A stretch of DNA of 64,000 bases from NCBI RefSeq assembly GCF_004348975.1, contig NZ_SMFP01000001.1:8701-72700 (forward strand), in the 5' to 3' direction. Origin of the DNA: Antarcticimicrobium sediminis (lineage in GTDB: Bacteria > Pseudomonadota > Alphaproteobacteria > Rhodobacterales > Rhodobacteraceae). The stretch's first letter is position 1; the number at the start of each line of letters is the position of its first letter. The notes beneath the pieces are model-generated. The model had not been told where the DNA came from. It saw nothing but the letters and a program-made list of their open reading frames with translations, and searched no databases. Of this stretch, positions 1-8,950 are shown one piece after another. A program made the position numbers and the translations under genes.

Positions 1-1
1 G

Positions 2-40
2 CATGGCTTCAATATCGAAGACCTGCAGACTCTGGCCTAA
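2..40 (+). CDS. C-terminal tail of an upstream gene (partial)
   Basis: Thirteen codon positions are open from the window edge to a TAA at 38-40 and would end in residues IEDLQTLA. A hairpin follows about 50 bp later, as expected after a gene end. The piece is too short to assign a family, and it could be chance reading of non-coding DNA. Confidence 0.2.
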   Translation, partial: HGFNIEDLQTLA

Positions 41-87
41 TTACTCCGGCGGGTCAGCACGCTTGGCCCGTCGTTCAAAACAGCAGA

Positions 88-117
88 TGAAATGCCCAGC
101 GCGTTCTGGGTATTTCA
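88..117 (+). terminator. hairpin, possible terminator
   Basis: Two 12-nt arms (88-99 and 106-117) pair with one G-U wobble around a 6-nt loop. It lies between the possible gene tail ending at 40 and the transposase remnant. No T-run follows, so termination is only a guess. Confidence 0.35.
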
Positions 118-133
118 TCGCAGCGGGTGTCAA

Positions 134-358
134 TCACGGCGCCAAATGGGGCCAGGTCCGGGATGTCTTTAGCGCCGCCGGGACGTTGTTCCCGATGGCG
201 CTGTGCGGTCGTTCTTCGTTGTCGTCTCTACCGTTGCCCGGCAGACGAATGCATGCGTTCGCTGAGCAAGGCCAAGCCCCCTACTTCTCGGCGGTGTCTT
301 CAAGGCCCATAAACCAATGAGCGTTCAGGCACTCCGCGCGGAACTTGCCATCGAAGGG
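134..358 (-). pseudogene. IS3-family transposase (orfB) C-terminal remnant
   Basis: Two blocks typical of the end of IS3-family DDE integrases are readable on the minus strand. Positions 358-281 encode KFRAECLNAHWF before an early stop. About 134-250 encodes NEERPHSAIGN and ends at a TGA (134-136), in a different frame. The catalytic glutamate region is therefore separated from the tail by a frameshift and a stop. No upstream part of the gene is present in front of the adjacent GMC oxidoreductase gene. This is a dead insertion-sequence fragment marking the left side of an accessory region. Confidence 0.7.
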
Positions 359-381
359 GCGTTGAGGATCCCTCATGCGCT

Positions 382-1986
382 CTACGCTGCGCGCTCGCGC
401 TCCACCATGCGGGCGCATTTCTCACCGATCATGATCGTGGGCGCATTGGTGTTGCCCCCGATCAAGGTCGGCATGATGGAGGCGTCGGCGATTCGCAGGT
501 TTTCCAAGCCATGAACTTTCAAACTGGCCGGGTCGACGACCGACAGGCTGTCGCGGCCCATCTTGGCTGTGCCGACAGGGTGATAGACGGTCAGCGCCTC
601 GGCGCGCAGATACGACAGGATTTCCGCGTCGCTTTGCACGTCTGGTCCGGGAAGAACCTCGCGCCCTTTCAGATCTGCCATGGGCTTTGCCGCGAATATC
701 CGGCGCGCCAGCTTTATGCCCTCCACAAGGACCTCTGCGTCATCCCCTTGAGAGAAGAAGCGGTGGTCAATCATGGGCACCAGTTCGCCACCTTGACGAT
801 TGATGGTAATCTCGCCGACCGACTTCGGACGCAGCACGCAGGTATGAACGGCAAAGCCGTGGCCCCACTCGACCAGCCGTCCGCGATGGCTGCGATATCC
901 GGGGACGAAATGGAACTGCACGTCCGGGAGGTTATCGGCCAGCGGTGTCCGGGCGAAGCCACCTGCCACGACATAATTTGTCGACAGCTCGCCTTTTCGC
1001 CCGGCGGCAAAGGCAAAGGGGGATGCAAGCAGGCGACGCCAATTGGCGAACGACAGCCCCAGCGTGCGTGCCGAAGGGCTACGCACGGTGATCATGCCAT
1101 CGACGTGATCGCGCAAGTTCTGCCCGACACCTTCCAGAGGATGAACGACGTCAATCCCGGCCTGCTGCAACACCCGCGCGGGCCCGATGCCCGATTGCAT
1201 CAATGCCATCGGTGTCCCAATCGCGCCCGCACTCAGGATGACCTCCCCACGGCACTGCACCTGAAGCGGCTCGCCGTTGCGCGACAGGGCAATGCCCGTA
1301 ACCCGCCCCTGATCCACAAGCATCTGGCGCAGCTCGGCATCGGTCCAGATCGTCAGGTTCTTGCGCTGCCGCACGGGTTCCAGGAACGCGTTATAGGAAG
1401 AAAACCGGATGCCGTTCTTTTGCGTGACATCATAAACACCCAATCCCAACTGCGAGGCACCGTTGAAATCCGTGGTATGCGGAAGTTGAAGCGTCTCTCC
1501 GGCGGCAATGAACGCATCGCAGACGGCGTTTGGGTCCTTGGGCCGGCTGACATACAGCGGGCCGTCTGTCCCGTGATATGCCGGGTCCTGACCGATCGTG
1601 TTCTTTTCGAGATCCTTGAACACCGGCAAGACGTCAGTCCAGCCCCATCCCTCGCACCCGAGATCCCGCCAGTCGTCGTAATCCTGTGCCGCACCGCGAA
1701 TATAGAGCATCGAATTCATCGACGATGATCCGCCCAGCATCTTGCCGCGGTTGACGGGAATGCGCCGGTCATTCAGTTCCGGTTGGGGTGTGCCGACATA
1801 GCCATAGTCAAAGCGCGGGCGGCCATACATCGCCAGGATACCGGCCGGAATCTTGACCCGAGGATCGTTTTGCCCCTTACCGGCCTCGACAATGAGCACA
1901 CGGGTCTTGGGGTTCGCTGACAATCGGTTGGCCAGAACGCATCCGGCGGACCCGGCGCCAATGATGATATAGTCAAAAGTTTGCAT
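382..1986 (-). CDS. GMC-family FAD oxidoreductase (choline/alcohol dehydrogenase type)
   Basis: This 534-residue protein is a full-length glucose-methanol-choline oxidoreductase, which oxidises an alcohol to an aldehyde with FAD. The N-terminus has the dinucleotide fold G10-x-G12-x-x-G15 with E34 at the end of the second strand. The GMC signatures GGSSSMNSM (near residue 85) and GAIGTPMALMQSGIGP (middle) are present. The C-terminus has the active-site histidine in YHPVGTAKMG and the GGNTNAP asparagine. It is the last gene of the pot-amidohydrolase operon and overlaps the upstream gene by 14 bp. BetA-like dehydrogenases are the nearest remembered relatives, but no betaine genes are nearby, so choline is not a safe substrate call. 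Confidence 0.88.
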   Translation of the reverse strand: MQTFDYIIIGAGSAGCVLANRLSANPKTRVLIVEAGKGQNDPRVKIPAGILAMYGRPRFDYGYVGTPQPELNDRRIPVNRGKMLGGSSSMNSMLYIRGAAQDYDDWRDLGCEGWGWTDVLPVFKDLEKNTIGQDPAYHGTDGPLYVSRPKDPNAVCDAFIAAGETLQLPHTTDFNGASQLGLGVYDVTQKNGIRFSSYNAFLEPVRQRKNLTIWTDAELRQMLVDQGRVTGIALSRNGEPLQVQCRGEVILSAGAIGTPMALMQSGIGPARVLQQAGIDVVHPLEGVGQNLRDHVDGMITVRSPSARTLGLSFANWRRLLASPFAFAAGRKGELSTNYVVAGGFARTPLADNLPDVQFHFVPGYRSHRGRLVEWGHGFAVHTCVLRPKSVGEITINRQGGELVPMIDHRFFSQGDDAEVLVEGIKLARRIFAAKPMADLKGREVLPGPDVQSDAEILSYLRAEALTVYHPVGTAKMGRDSLSVVDPASLKVHGLENLRIADASIMPTLIGGNTNAPTIMIGEKCARMVERERAA

Positions 1987-3631
1987 TTTCGTCCTTATAG
2001 GTCACCCGCCCGTCACAGATCGTCATGGCGACAGTGGCGGCGCTGGCGGATTGCGCCAATCTATCGAGGTCGCCGTCGATCAGTACCAGATCCGCCGCCA
2101 GCCCCGGCATCAGCGCACCGCGATGCGTTTCGGTGAAATCGGCATAGGCCCCGCCCGTGGTATAGGCTGCCAGACATTCATCCAGCGTGATCCGCTGGTC
2201 GGGCATGTCGTCATCCCAAGGTGTGCGGGTCAGCGCGCAATGAATTGCATACAGCGGTGAGAGCGGAGACACCGGCCAATCCGTGCCAAAGGCCAGTGGC
2301 ACGTCGCGATCCCGGATCATCCGCCACGGGAACGCCGTGCTCCAGCGCCTGCGTCCCATGATCGTCGTCGTCGGCTCCAAGGGAAGCCCGGCAGACCCCG
2401 GTGGATGCACCGGCTGCATTGACGCGGCGATCCCCAGGGGGTTGAGGCGGTCGAGGTCCTCTGGCGTGATCGTGTCGATATGTTCGACCCGATGGCGGGC
2501 ATCGCGGGGGCCATTGGCGCGGGCGGCGGCCTCATACCCGTCGATGGCCGCGCGCACTGCCCCGTCGCCGACAGCATGGGTGGCCACCTGCAAGCCACGC
2601 CTATCGGCCTCGATGCAGATCGCGTTGAAGATTTCCGGTGCGATCAGCGGCTCGGAGCGAAAGCCCTCACGCCCGGGGTAGTCGGTGACGGTCAGCGCCG
2701 TCCAGGTGTCATAGACCCCGTCGAGGAACATCTTGATGCGCCCGAAATGCAACCAGCCCGGCACCTCCTCGCCGAATTGATCGATCCGTTCGACACCAGC
2801 GACCCCGTCGCTTTCGACCAGCTTGAGCGGCAGGCTCACCCGCACCGGCATGTCGCCGGCAAGCGCCAGATCCCGCATCACCCCCGCCTGATAGGGATTG
2901 CCGTCCATGTTCACCGCGCTGGTGATGCCATGGCGCGCGCAATACTCCCCAGCCATGCGGATCAGGCCGCGGTCATAGGCGCACGCCTCTTCGGATTCAG
3001 GATCAAGCCCCTTGTTGTCCAGGCTGTCACGGCCTTTCAGTTTGGACAGGTGTTGAACAAGGTTCATCGCCGCGAATTCGCGCAGCTCTCCCGTGGCAAG
3101 CCCGTCTTCGCCCATCACGACTTCGGAGCCCGGTTCAAGGTCAGCGCCCTGCAGAACCCCGGCAAGCTCAAGCGCGCGGGTATTGGCCCAAGCGCAGTGC
3201 ATGTCGACGGAATACATGAAGATCGGCCGCTCCGGGCTGATCTTGTCGAGCAGGTGCCGGTCGGGGCGCTGGTCTTCACCGAAGATGGTGTAGTTCGCCG
3301 CAAAGCCCGAGAGCAGGCCCGCCCCCGGATTGTCCTTGATGAAGGTCCTGAACGCGGCGCAGACGGCATCGAAGCCGAAGACCTCGCCAAGGTTCAGCAT
3401 CGACAGGGTGGCACCGCCCGTGAAAAGGTGAAGGTGGCTTTCGATGAAGCCGGGAAGAAGCTCGCGTCCGCCCGCATCAATCGTTCGCGTCCTCGGTACG
3501 GTCAAAGCGCGGATGTCGTCATCCGTTCCCAGCGCTTCTATGATTCCGTTCCGGACAGCAACAGCCGTCGTGCCAGGCGCGGCAAACAGCGGGCGCACCC
3601 TGGCGTTCAGAATTACAAGATCCGCTTGCAT
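1973..3631 (-). CDS. YtcJ-type amidohydrolase
   Basis: This 552-residue metal-dependent hydrolase belongs to the amidohydrolase_3/YtcJ group. The metal-binding HLH follows LLPGFIES near the N-terminus. Later metal and active-site blocks are ATHAVGDGA, RVEHID and FGTDWPV. Members hydrolyse amide or similar C-N bonds, often of N-acyl compounds, and the substrate here is unknown. I chose the ATG at 3631, preceded by GGAG six bases upstream; a TTG six codons earlier is also open. It lies between the polyamine-type binding protein and a GMC oxidoreductase on one strand, which suggests that it processes the imported compound. Confidence 0.85.
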   Translation of the reverse strand: MQADLVILNARVRPLFAAPGTTAVAVRNGIIEALGTDDDIRALTVPRTRTIDAGGRELLPGFIESHLHLFTGGATLSMLNLGEVFGFDAVCAAFRTFIKDNPGAGLLSGFAANYTIFGEDQRPDRHLLDKISPERPIFMYSVDMHCAWANTRALELAGVLQGADLEPGSEVVMGEDGLATGELREFAAMNLVQHLSKLKGRDSLDNKGLDPESEEACAYDRGLIRMAGEYCARHGITSAVNMDGNPYQAGVMRDLALAGDMPVRVSLPLKLVESDGVAGVERIDQFGEEVPGWLHFGRIKMFLDGVYDTWTALTVTDYPGREGFRSEPLIAPEIFNAICIEADRRGLQVATHAVGDGAVRAAIDGYEAAARANGPRDARHRVEHIDTITPEDLDRLNPLGIAASMQPVHPPGSAGLPLEPTTTIMGRRRWSTAFPWRMIRDRDVPLAFGTDWPVSPLSPLYAIHCALTRTPWDDDMPDQRITLDECLAAYTTGGAYADFTETHRGALMPGLAADLVLIDGDLDRLAQSASAATVAMTICDGRVTYKDENANF

Positions 3632-3680
3632 CTGGTTCTCCGTAGGCAATGGCGGGGGCCGCGTGGCCCCCGCAGGTCGA

Positions 3681-4697
3681 TTATTGCAGCAACTGGGTCC
3701 AGACCCGTGTCACCAGATCCTGCGCCTTGGGGCTACAGGTGCGCGACATCTCAACCGGTACCGTCGGGTAGAGCGCCGGAGCGTTCTCCTCGGTGTACTT
3801 TTTCTCGGAGTCGATGATCGTCATCGGAGAAGAATGCGAATAGAAGTTCATCTCGATGGTTGCGTTTTCGGGGGTCGAGATGAACTCGATGAACTTGATC
3901 GCATTCTCGCGGTTCGGGGCCCCATTCGGGATCACCATGCTGTCGATCCAGCCAACCAGCCCTTCCTTGGGCATCGCGTATTCCAGCGGCGCGCCGTCGA
4001 CGATCGCGCGCACGACCTCGCCATCCCACCAGAAGTGCGACGCGACCTCGCCCGAGCCAAGCCGACCCGCGATATTGTCCGAGGAATAGGCCGCGACATG
4101 TTCCTTCTGAGCCATCAGAAGATCCAGCACACGCTTCATCTCGTCGGGGTCTTCGGAACAGAACGGTACGCCGAGATAAAGCTGCGCGGCGCCGACAACT
4201 TCATCCGGATAGGACAGCATGGCAATACGGCCGGCAAGATCGCCTTCCGGTTCGAAGAAATACTTCAAGCTGTCGGTGGGGCCGTCATACTCGGCAGTGT
4301 TCACGGCAAAACCCGCCGTGCCATAAGCCATCGGAACGGAGTATTCTTGGGTCTCGTCCCACCACTGGTTGCGGTACTGCTCTTGAATGTTCTCATACGC
4401 AGCAAGAGCGTTGGCGCCAAAGTTTTCGATCAACCCCTCGTCGATCATGATGCGCAGAAAGTGCTGCGACGGCACGGCGATGTCATATCCGGATGAGCCG
4501 GCCTGAAGCTTGGTCAACAGGTCTTCGTTGGATGTGTAGCCGTCCACATTGACCTGAACGTCATATTCCTCCGAGAATTTTTCGATCAATTCCGGCGCGA
4601 TGGAATCCGACCAGACGTAAAGGTTCAGCGATCCTTCGGCCATCGCCGAGGTGCCCATACACAGGGCGATCGCCGTTGCTGTTTTGAATTTGGTCAT
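3681..4697 (-). CDS. ABC transporter periplasmic binding protein, PotD family
   Basis: This 338-residue solute-binding protein starts with a signal peptide (basic MTKFK, hydrophobic stretch, cleavage likely after AMA at residue 20). The mature part begins with LNLYVWSDSIAPELIEKF, characteristic of spermidine/putrescine-binding proteins. It would deliver a polyamine-like or related cationic ligand to the PotBC channel. It directly follows potC in the operon, the normal PotABCD order. The exact ligand cannot be read from sequence, and the family also binds amino acid derivatives and opine-like compounds. Confidence 0.88.
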   Translation of the reverse strand: MTKFKTATAIALCMGTSAMAEGSLNLYVWSDSIAPELIEKFSEEYDVQVNVDGYTSNEDLLTKLQAGSSGYDIAVPSQHFLRIMIDEGLIENFGANALAAYENIQEQYRNQWWDETQEYSVPMAYGTAGFAVNTAEYDGPTDSLKYFFEPEGDLAGRIAMLSYPDEVVGAAQLYLGVPFCSEDPDEMKRVLDLLMAQKEHVAAYSSDNIAGRLGSGEVASHFWWDGEVVRAIVDGAPLEYAMPKEGLVGWIDSMVIPNGAPNRENAIKFIEFISTPENATIEMNFYSHSSPMTIIDSEKKYTEENAPALYPTVPVEMSRTCSPKAQDLVTRVWTQLLQ

Positions 4698-4731
4698 GTT
4701 CTTTCTCTCCTGTTGATGTTTTCGTTGAGAC

Positions 4732-5535
4732 TTATTTGCCGTCGCGCTGACCGCGTGCCGCGACCGACAGCGCGACCGTCGCCAATATCAGCGAGCCGAT
4801 GATGAGCAGGGTGGCAATGGCGTTGAGCTCTGGCGACGTCCCCACCCGGATCAGGGAGAAGATGTAGACCGGCAGCGTGGTTGTCCCGCCTGAGCTGAGC
4901 ATGTTCGAGGTGATGAAATCATCCATCGAGATCAGGAAGGCGAGCATCGCACCAGAGAACAGCCCCGGAAAGATCAGCGGCAGGGTCACCCGGCGGAACA
5001 CGGTCCAGCGCGAGGCGTAAAGATCGGTTGCCGCTTCCTCGTAGTCCAGCGACATGCCCTGAAGCCGCGCACGGATCGGCAGGAAGGCGAAGGGCGTGCA
5101 AAAGGCCGAATGCGCGATCACCAGTTTGAGCATGCCGTTCTGCACCCCAACCAGCGAAAACAGGATCAACGTTGCCACCGCCAGCACGATCTCGGGCAGA
5201 AGCAGCGGCAGGTTCACCACCGTCTCCGATAATTTGCGAAAGCGCACGTTCCTGCCCCGGATGATCGACAGCGCCGCCAGAAGGGCGATCGTCGTGGCCA
5301 CCACGGTGGCGATGAAGGCCACGGTCAGGGAGGTCTTGAGCGCAGACATCAGCGCGTCGTTTTGCAGCGCGGAGGCGTACCATTTGAACGAGAATTCGGT
5401 CCACACGCTGGTGATGCGGTTGGCGTTGAACGAATAGAGGATCACGACCAGCAGAGGCGTGTAGAGATAGACAAAGAAAGCGATGCTGATCAGCCCCAGC
5501 CCGGGATAGCGCTTCACGTCATGATGCTTGCTCAT
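4732..5535 (-). CDS. ABC transporter permease, PotC family
   Basis: This 267-residue inner-membrane permease has about six hydrophobic segments and the cytoplasmic EAA loop (EEAATDLYASRW). That loop docks on the ATPase. The start at 5535 is preferred because its ATG overlaps the potB stop in an ATGA arrangement; the open frame extends further upstream but there it only shadows potB. It forms the channel with PotB. Confidence 0.9.
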   Translation of the reverse strand: MSKHHDVKRYPGLGLISIAFFVYLYTPLLVVILYSFNANRITSVWTEFSFKWYASALQNDALMSALKTSLTVAFIATVVATTIALLAALSIIRGRNVRFRKLSETVVNLPLLLPEIVLAVATLILFSLVGVQNGMLKLVIAHSAFCTPFAFLPIRARLQGMSLDYEEAATDLYASRWTVFRRVTLPLIFPGLFSGAMLAFLISMDDFITSNMLSSGGTTTLPVYIFSLIRVGTSPELNAIATLLIIGSLILATVALSVAARGQRDGK

Positions 5536-6455
5536 GCCTCGGCCTCCTTGCGGGCGCTGCGCAGGGCGACGGCGATCAGGACCAGCATCACGACAATCAT
5601 CAGGGTCATGGCGATGGCCGCGCCAAAGGGCCAATTGCGGCCGCCGCCGAATTGCAACTGGATCAGCGAGCCCATCATCATCTGCTTACCCCCGCCCATC
5701 AGGATCGGTTCAAGAACCGCACCAAGTGCCGGCACGAAGACAAGGATCGCCCCCGATGCGATGCCCGGGGCTGTCAGGGGCAGAATCACCCGACGCAGGG
5801 TCGTCCAGCGGTTGCCATAAAGATCATGCGCCGCCTCGATCAGGGGGCCGTCCAGCTTTTCGATGGAGGCGAACACCGGCAGGACCATCAGCGGAATATA
5901 GGTATAGACCATCGCGGCCAGCGTCGCGCCGTCGTTGTACATCAGCGTCATGCCCGAAGGCGCGCCAAAGACTTCAAGGAAGCGCGGCAAAGGGCCGTCC
6001 TTGCCCAGAATGATCATCCACGCATAGACCCGCAGGATCATCGACATCCAGAACGGCAGGGTCACGAGGAAGACCAGAAGTGACTTGCGGTTTCCCGGCT
6101 GTCTCGCGATCCAATAGGCAACGGGAACCGCAAGGAGCAGACAGAGAAGGGTCGTCACGCTCGCCAACAGGATGGTCCGCAAGATGATGCTCAGATACTG
6201 CGGCGTGAACTCCATCTCGCCAGTCCAACCTTCGTTGAACAGGATCTGGCGATACCCCGACAGATCGAACCCCCAGTCAAACCCGCCATAAGCGCCCCTG
6301 ACGGCGACAGAGACTGCGGCGATGATGAAGATCGGCAGGATCAGCGCAAATCCCATCAGGGCCCAGGACGGCGCAAGCCCCAGATACGGCAGGTTGATGC
6401 GGCGGCGCCGTTGAACCCGCGTCGCGCCCGTGGGATTTTCCGATGTCTCGCTCAT
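5532..6455 (-). CDS. ABC transporter permease, PotB family
   Basis: This 307-residue permease carries multiple membrane segments and the EAA motif (IEAAHDLYGNRW) before the last helices. The N-terminal cytoplasmic tail is basic (RVQRRRR). It overlaps potA by 4 bp upstream and potC by 4 bp downstream, so the three are translationally coupled. It pairs with PotC to import the PotD ligand. Confidence 0.9.
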   Translation of the reverse strand: MSETSENPTGATRVQRRRRINLPYLGLAPSWALMGFALILPIFIIAAVSVAVRGAYGGFDWGFDLSGYRQILFNEGWTGEMEFTPQYLSIILRTILLASVTTLLCLLLAVPVAYWIARQPGNRKSLLVFLVTLPFWMSMILRVYAWMIILGKDGPLPRFLEVFGAPSGMTLMYNDGATLAAMVYTYIPLMVLPVFASIEKLDGPLIEAAHDLYGNRWTTLRRVILPLTAPGIASGAILVFVPALGAVLEPILMGGGKQMMMGSLIQLQFGGGRNWPFGAAIAMTLMIVVMLVLIAVALRSARKEAEA

Positions 6456-7525
6456 GCTGCGAGAACCCGCGCAGAGCCTTCGATGAAGCCAACATGCACG
6501 GTGCTGCCGACCGAAATCATGTCGCCTTCGCGCGAGGCATTGCGCCGCGAGGCCCGAATTTCGACACCACCGACCGATAGCTGGTAGTGGGAATAGCCGC
6601 CCAGATAATGCTTCTTCACCACCTCGGCCTGAAACGCGACGCCCTGGGCCTGATCCCCGAGATTGAGCTTTTCCGGCCGGATCGACAGCGTCGCCTTTCC
6701 CGGCAACACATGCGTCGAAGAGGGGACGCTGATGACCTGACCAAATGGCGTACGCACCGTCGCGGTTTTCTCCGTCGATTCAAGCACTTCAACCTCGAAG
6801 AAGTTCGTTTCTCCAACAAAGTCCGCGACGAACTGATTGGACGGCTCCTCATAGATCTCGGATGGGGTGCCGATTTGCTGAACCTCACCACTGCCCAGAA
6901 CCGCAATTCGGTCGGACATGTCCAAGGCCTCTTCCTGATCGTGGGTCACGAAAACAAAGGTGATACCGGTGTCGCGCTGAAGCGTGCGCAACTCGTCGCG
7001 CATGGCTTGCCGCAGCTTCAGGTCCAGCGCCGAAAGCGGCTCGTCCAGCAGCAGAACTTCGGGTTCGGGGGCGAGCGCACGGGCCAACGCGATGCGTTGA
7101 CGCTGTCCGCCCGAGAGCTGCTCGGGTTTGCGGTTCGCAAAAGCGCCCATATGCACCCGCTCCAGCATTTCACCCACCCGGGCGGTAATCCGCGCCCTCT
7201 CCCACCCCAGATTTTCGAGGCCGAAAGCCACGTTCTGGGCAAGCGTCATATGCGGGAAAAGCGCGTAACTCTGAAAAACCGTGTTCACGCGCCGCTTGTG
7301 CGGGGGGATATCCACGATGTCCCGGCCGTGCAGCAGGAACTTGCCCCTGTCGGGGGTCTCGAACCCGGCGATCATCCGCAGCAGAGTGGTCTTGCCACAG
7401 CCAGACGGCCCGAGCATCGTGAAAAACTCGTTCTCCCTGATTTCGAAATTGACCGAGCGCAACGCTTGGTATGACCCGAAATTTTTTGAAACGTCGATCA
7501 CTTCAACAGCGTTTTGCTGGCTCAT
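6452..7525 (-). CDS. ABC transporter ATPase, PotA family
   Basis: This 357-residue ATPase energises the importer. The Walker A motif GPSGCGKTT is at residues 39-47, Q85 lies in the Q-loop, the signature LSGGQRQR is at 137-144, and Walker B VLLLDEP is followed by the switch histidine in THDQEEAL. The C-terminal 110 residues form the TOBE regulatory domain typical of PotA/UgpC proteins. It is the first gene of a six-gene minus-strand operon, and its promoter must lie in the gap shared with the divergent LysR gene. Confidence 0.93.
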   Translation of the reverse strand: MSQQNAVEVIDVSKNFGSYQALRSVNFEIRENEFFTMLGPSGCGKTTLLRMIAGFETPDRGKFLLHGRDIVDIPPHKRRVNTVFQSYALFPHMTLAQNVAFGLENLGWERARITARVGEMLERVHMGAFANRKPEQLSGGQRQRIALARALAPEPEVLLLDEPLSALDLKLRQAMRDELRTLQRDTGITFVFVTHDQEEALDMSDRIAVLGSGEVQQIGTPSEIYEEPSNQFVADFVGETNFFEVEVLESTEKTATVRTPFGQVISVPSSTHVLPGKATLSIRPEKLNLGDQAQGVAFQAEVVKKHYLGGYSHYQLSVGGVEIRASRRNASREGDMISVGSTVHVGFIEGSARVLAA

Positions 7526-8008
7526 TCAGTCTTTCCCATAGGTGGGGGCGCGCCCCGGTCTTGCAGTGCCCTCTGGTACGAGCGGCGGTGGTGGCGAATA
7601 AACGTCATGCCAATCCCGCAGGTAAATGAGCACTTGCAAAAGTGCTGGTTAGGGCGTGCCTAAGCGACCTGAGGGACATGGCACGAACCCGACTTAACCA
7701 ATTGAAATACAAAGATATAAAATGGTATTTTGTAGCTTGACGCAGCCCCTCATGGAACTACGCGCCATGAGCCGCCGGTTAACGACGCCTAAAAAACAGA
7801 CACCAGTTAAGAAGTGCTGTATTCGCAAGCAAGGCGGGATGATCTTGCGCCGTTGCAAGTTCAAAGCCGTTGACGGGCAGATTGCCGCGCAGCCACCCTT
7901 GCAGGTGGCTTGGACCGGAACTACCACGGGTTCGCAAATCACGGGGCAATCGCAACGACGGCGCGAAAAGCTCACCGAACGCGCCCCTTCGCAAAGGCTA
8001 CGATAGAA
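7526..8008. promoter_or_regulatory. divergent control region between potA operon and lysR
   Basis: This gap separates potA (leftward) from the LysR gene (rightward). An AT-rich patch at 7701-7735 contains an inverted repeat, AAATAC (7705-7710) and GTATTT (7725-7730), in an otherwise GC-rich background. Such a dyad between divergent genes is where a LysR regulator usually binds. No convincing gene was seen here. Binding is inferred from position only. Confidence 0.4.
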
Positions 8009-8950
8009 ATGCCACTACGCTTCACCCTTAGACAATTGGAGTATTTCGTTGCCGTGGGCGAAACCGGCAGCATTGCGAGCGCATCGCTACAAGTGAACGT
8101 TTCTTCACCGTCTGTTTCGGCGGGGATCTCCCAGCTTGAGGAAGAACTGGGTGTTCAGCTCTTCGTGCGTCACCACGCCCAAGGGCTGACCCCGACCGCG
8201 GCAGGTCGCGAGATACTTGACCAGGCGCAGTACGTGCTGCGACAGGCGGGCGTTATCAGCGATCTGGCCGGCGACCTGTCAGGCAGCGTGCGCGGTTCTC
8301 TGGCCATCGGCTGCCTTAGTACCTTTGCCCAAATCGTCTTGCCCGGGTTGAGGCAAAGCTTTGTGCAAAAGCACACGGACGTCCGCATAACCCAGACCGA
8401 GACCGATCAATCGGGTCTTTTCAGTCTTCAGCGGCAAGCCAAGATAGACCTTGCCCTGACCTATGACCTGGATCTTCCCCGAGATCTGACGTTCATTCCC
8501 GTCCTCGAATTGCCTCCGTTGGTCGCGCTATATGAAACGCATCCTCTTGCACATCTGCCGGAAATCTCGATCGCCCAACTGGCCCCACATCCGATGGTCC
8601 TGCTCGATCTCCCCCACAGCGCTGAATACTTCCTGTCGTTCTTCACCGATCACGGCCTACGCGCGAACATTGCAGAGCGGACCCGGGACATGGCGGTGAT
8701 GCGCGGTCTGGTCGCGAATGGTTTTGGCTACTCGATCATAAACGTGCGTCCACAGAGCGATCAGGCGCCTGACGGAAAACCCATCCGTTTCGTCCCGCTG
8801 TCAGGCAGGCAGCGCCCGATGAAACTGGGCATCCTCACCAGTGTCGGATCAAATCGCACGCAGTTGCTCAATGCGTTCATCGCGCACACGCAACGCTGGA
8901 TCCAGGATTACGCGGATACGTTGCTGCTCGCCCCGTCAGCGCGTGACTGA
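8009..8950 (+). CDS. LysR-family transcriptional regulator
   Basis: This 313-residue regulator begins MPLRFTLRQLEYFVAVGETGS and has a winged helix-turn-helix (SIASASLQVNVSSPSVSAGISQLE). A C-terminal periplasmic-binding-protein-like effector domain follows. I chose the ATG at 8009 because LysR proteins start a few residues before the LRQL helix; an open frame 33 codons upstream lacks family character. It is divergent from the pot operon and overlaps the 3' end of the ArgE-like gene by 15 bp tail to tail. It is the likely regulator of both flanking catabolic operons. Confidence 0.9.
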   Translation: MPLRFTLRQLEYFVAVGETGSIASASLQVNVSSPSVSAGISQLEEELGVQLFVRHHAQGLTPTAAGREILDQAQYVLRQAGVISDLAGDLSGSVRGSLAIGCLSTFAQIVLPGLRQSFVQKHTDVRITQTETDQSGLFSLQRQAKIDLALTYDLDLPRDLTFIPVLELPPLVALYETHPLAHLPEISIAQLAPHPMVLLDLPHSAEYFLSFFTDHGLRANIAERTRDMAVMRGLVANGFGYSIINVRPQSDQAPDGKPIRFVPLSGRQRPMKLGILTSVGSNRTQLLNAFIAHTQRWIQDYADTLLLAPSARD

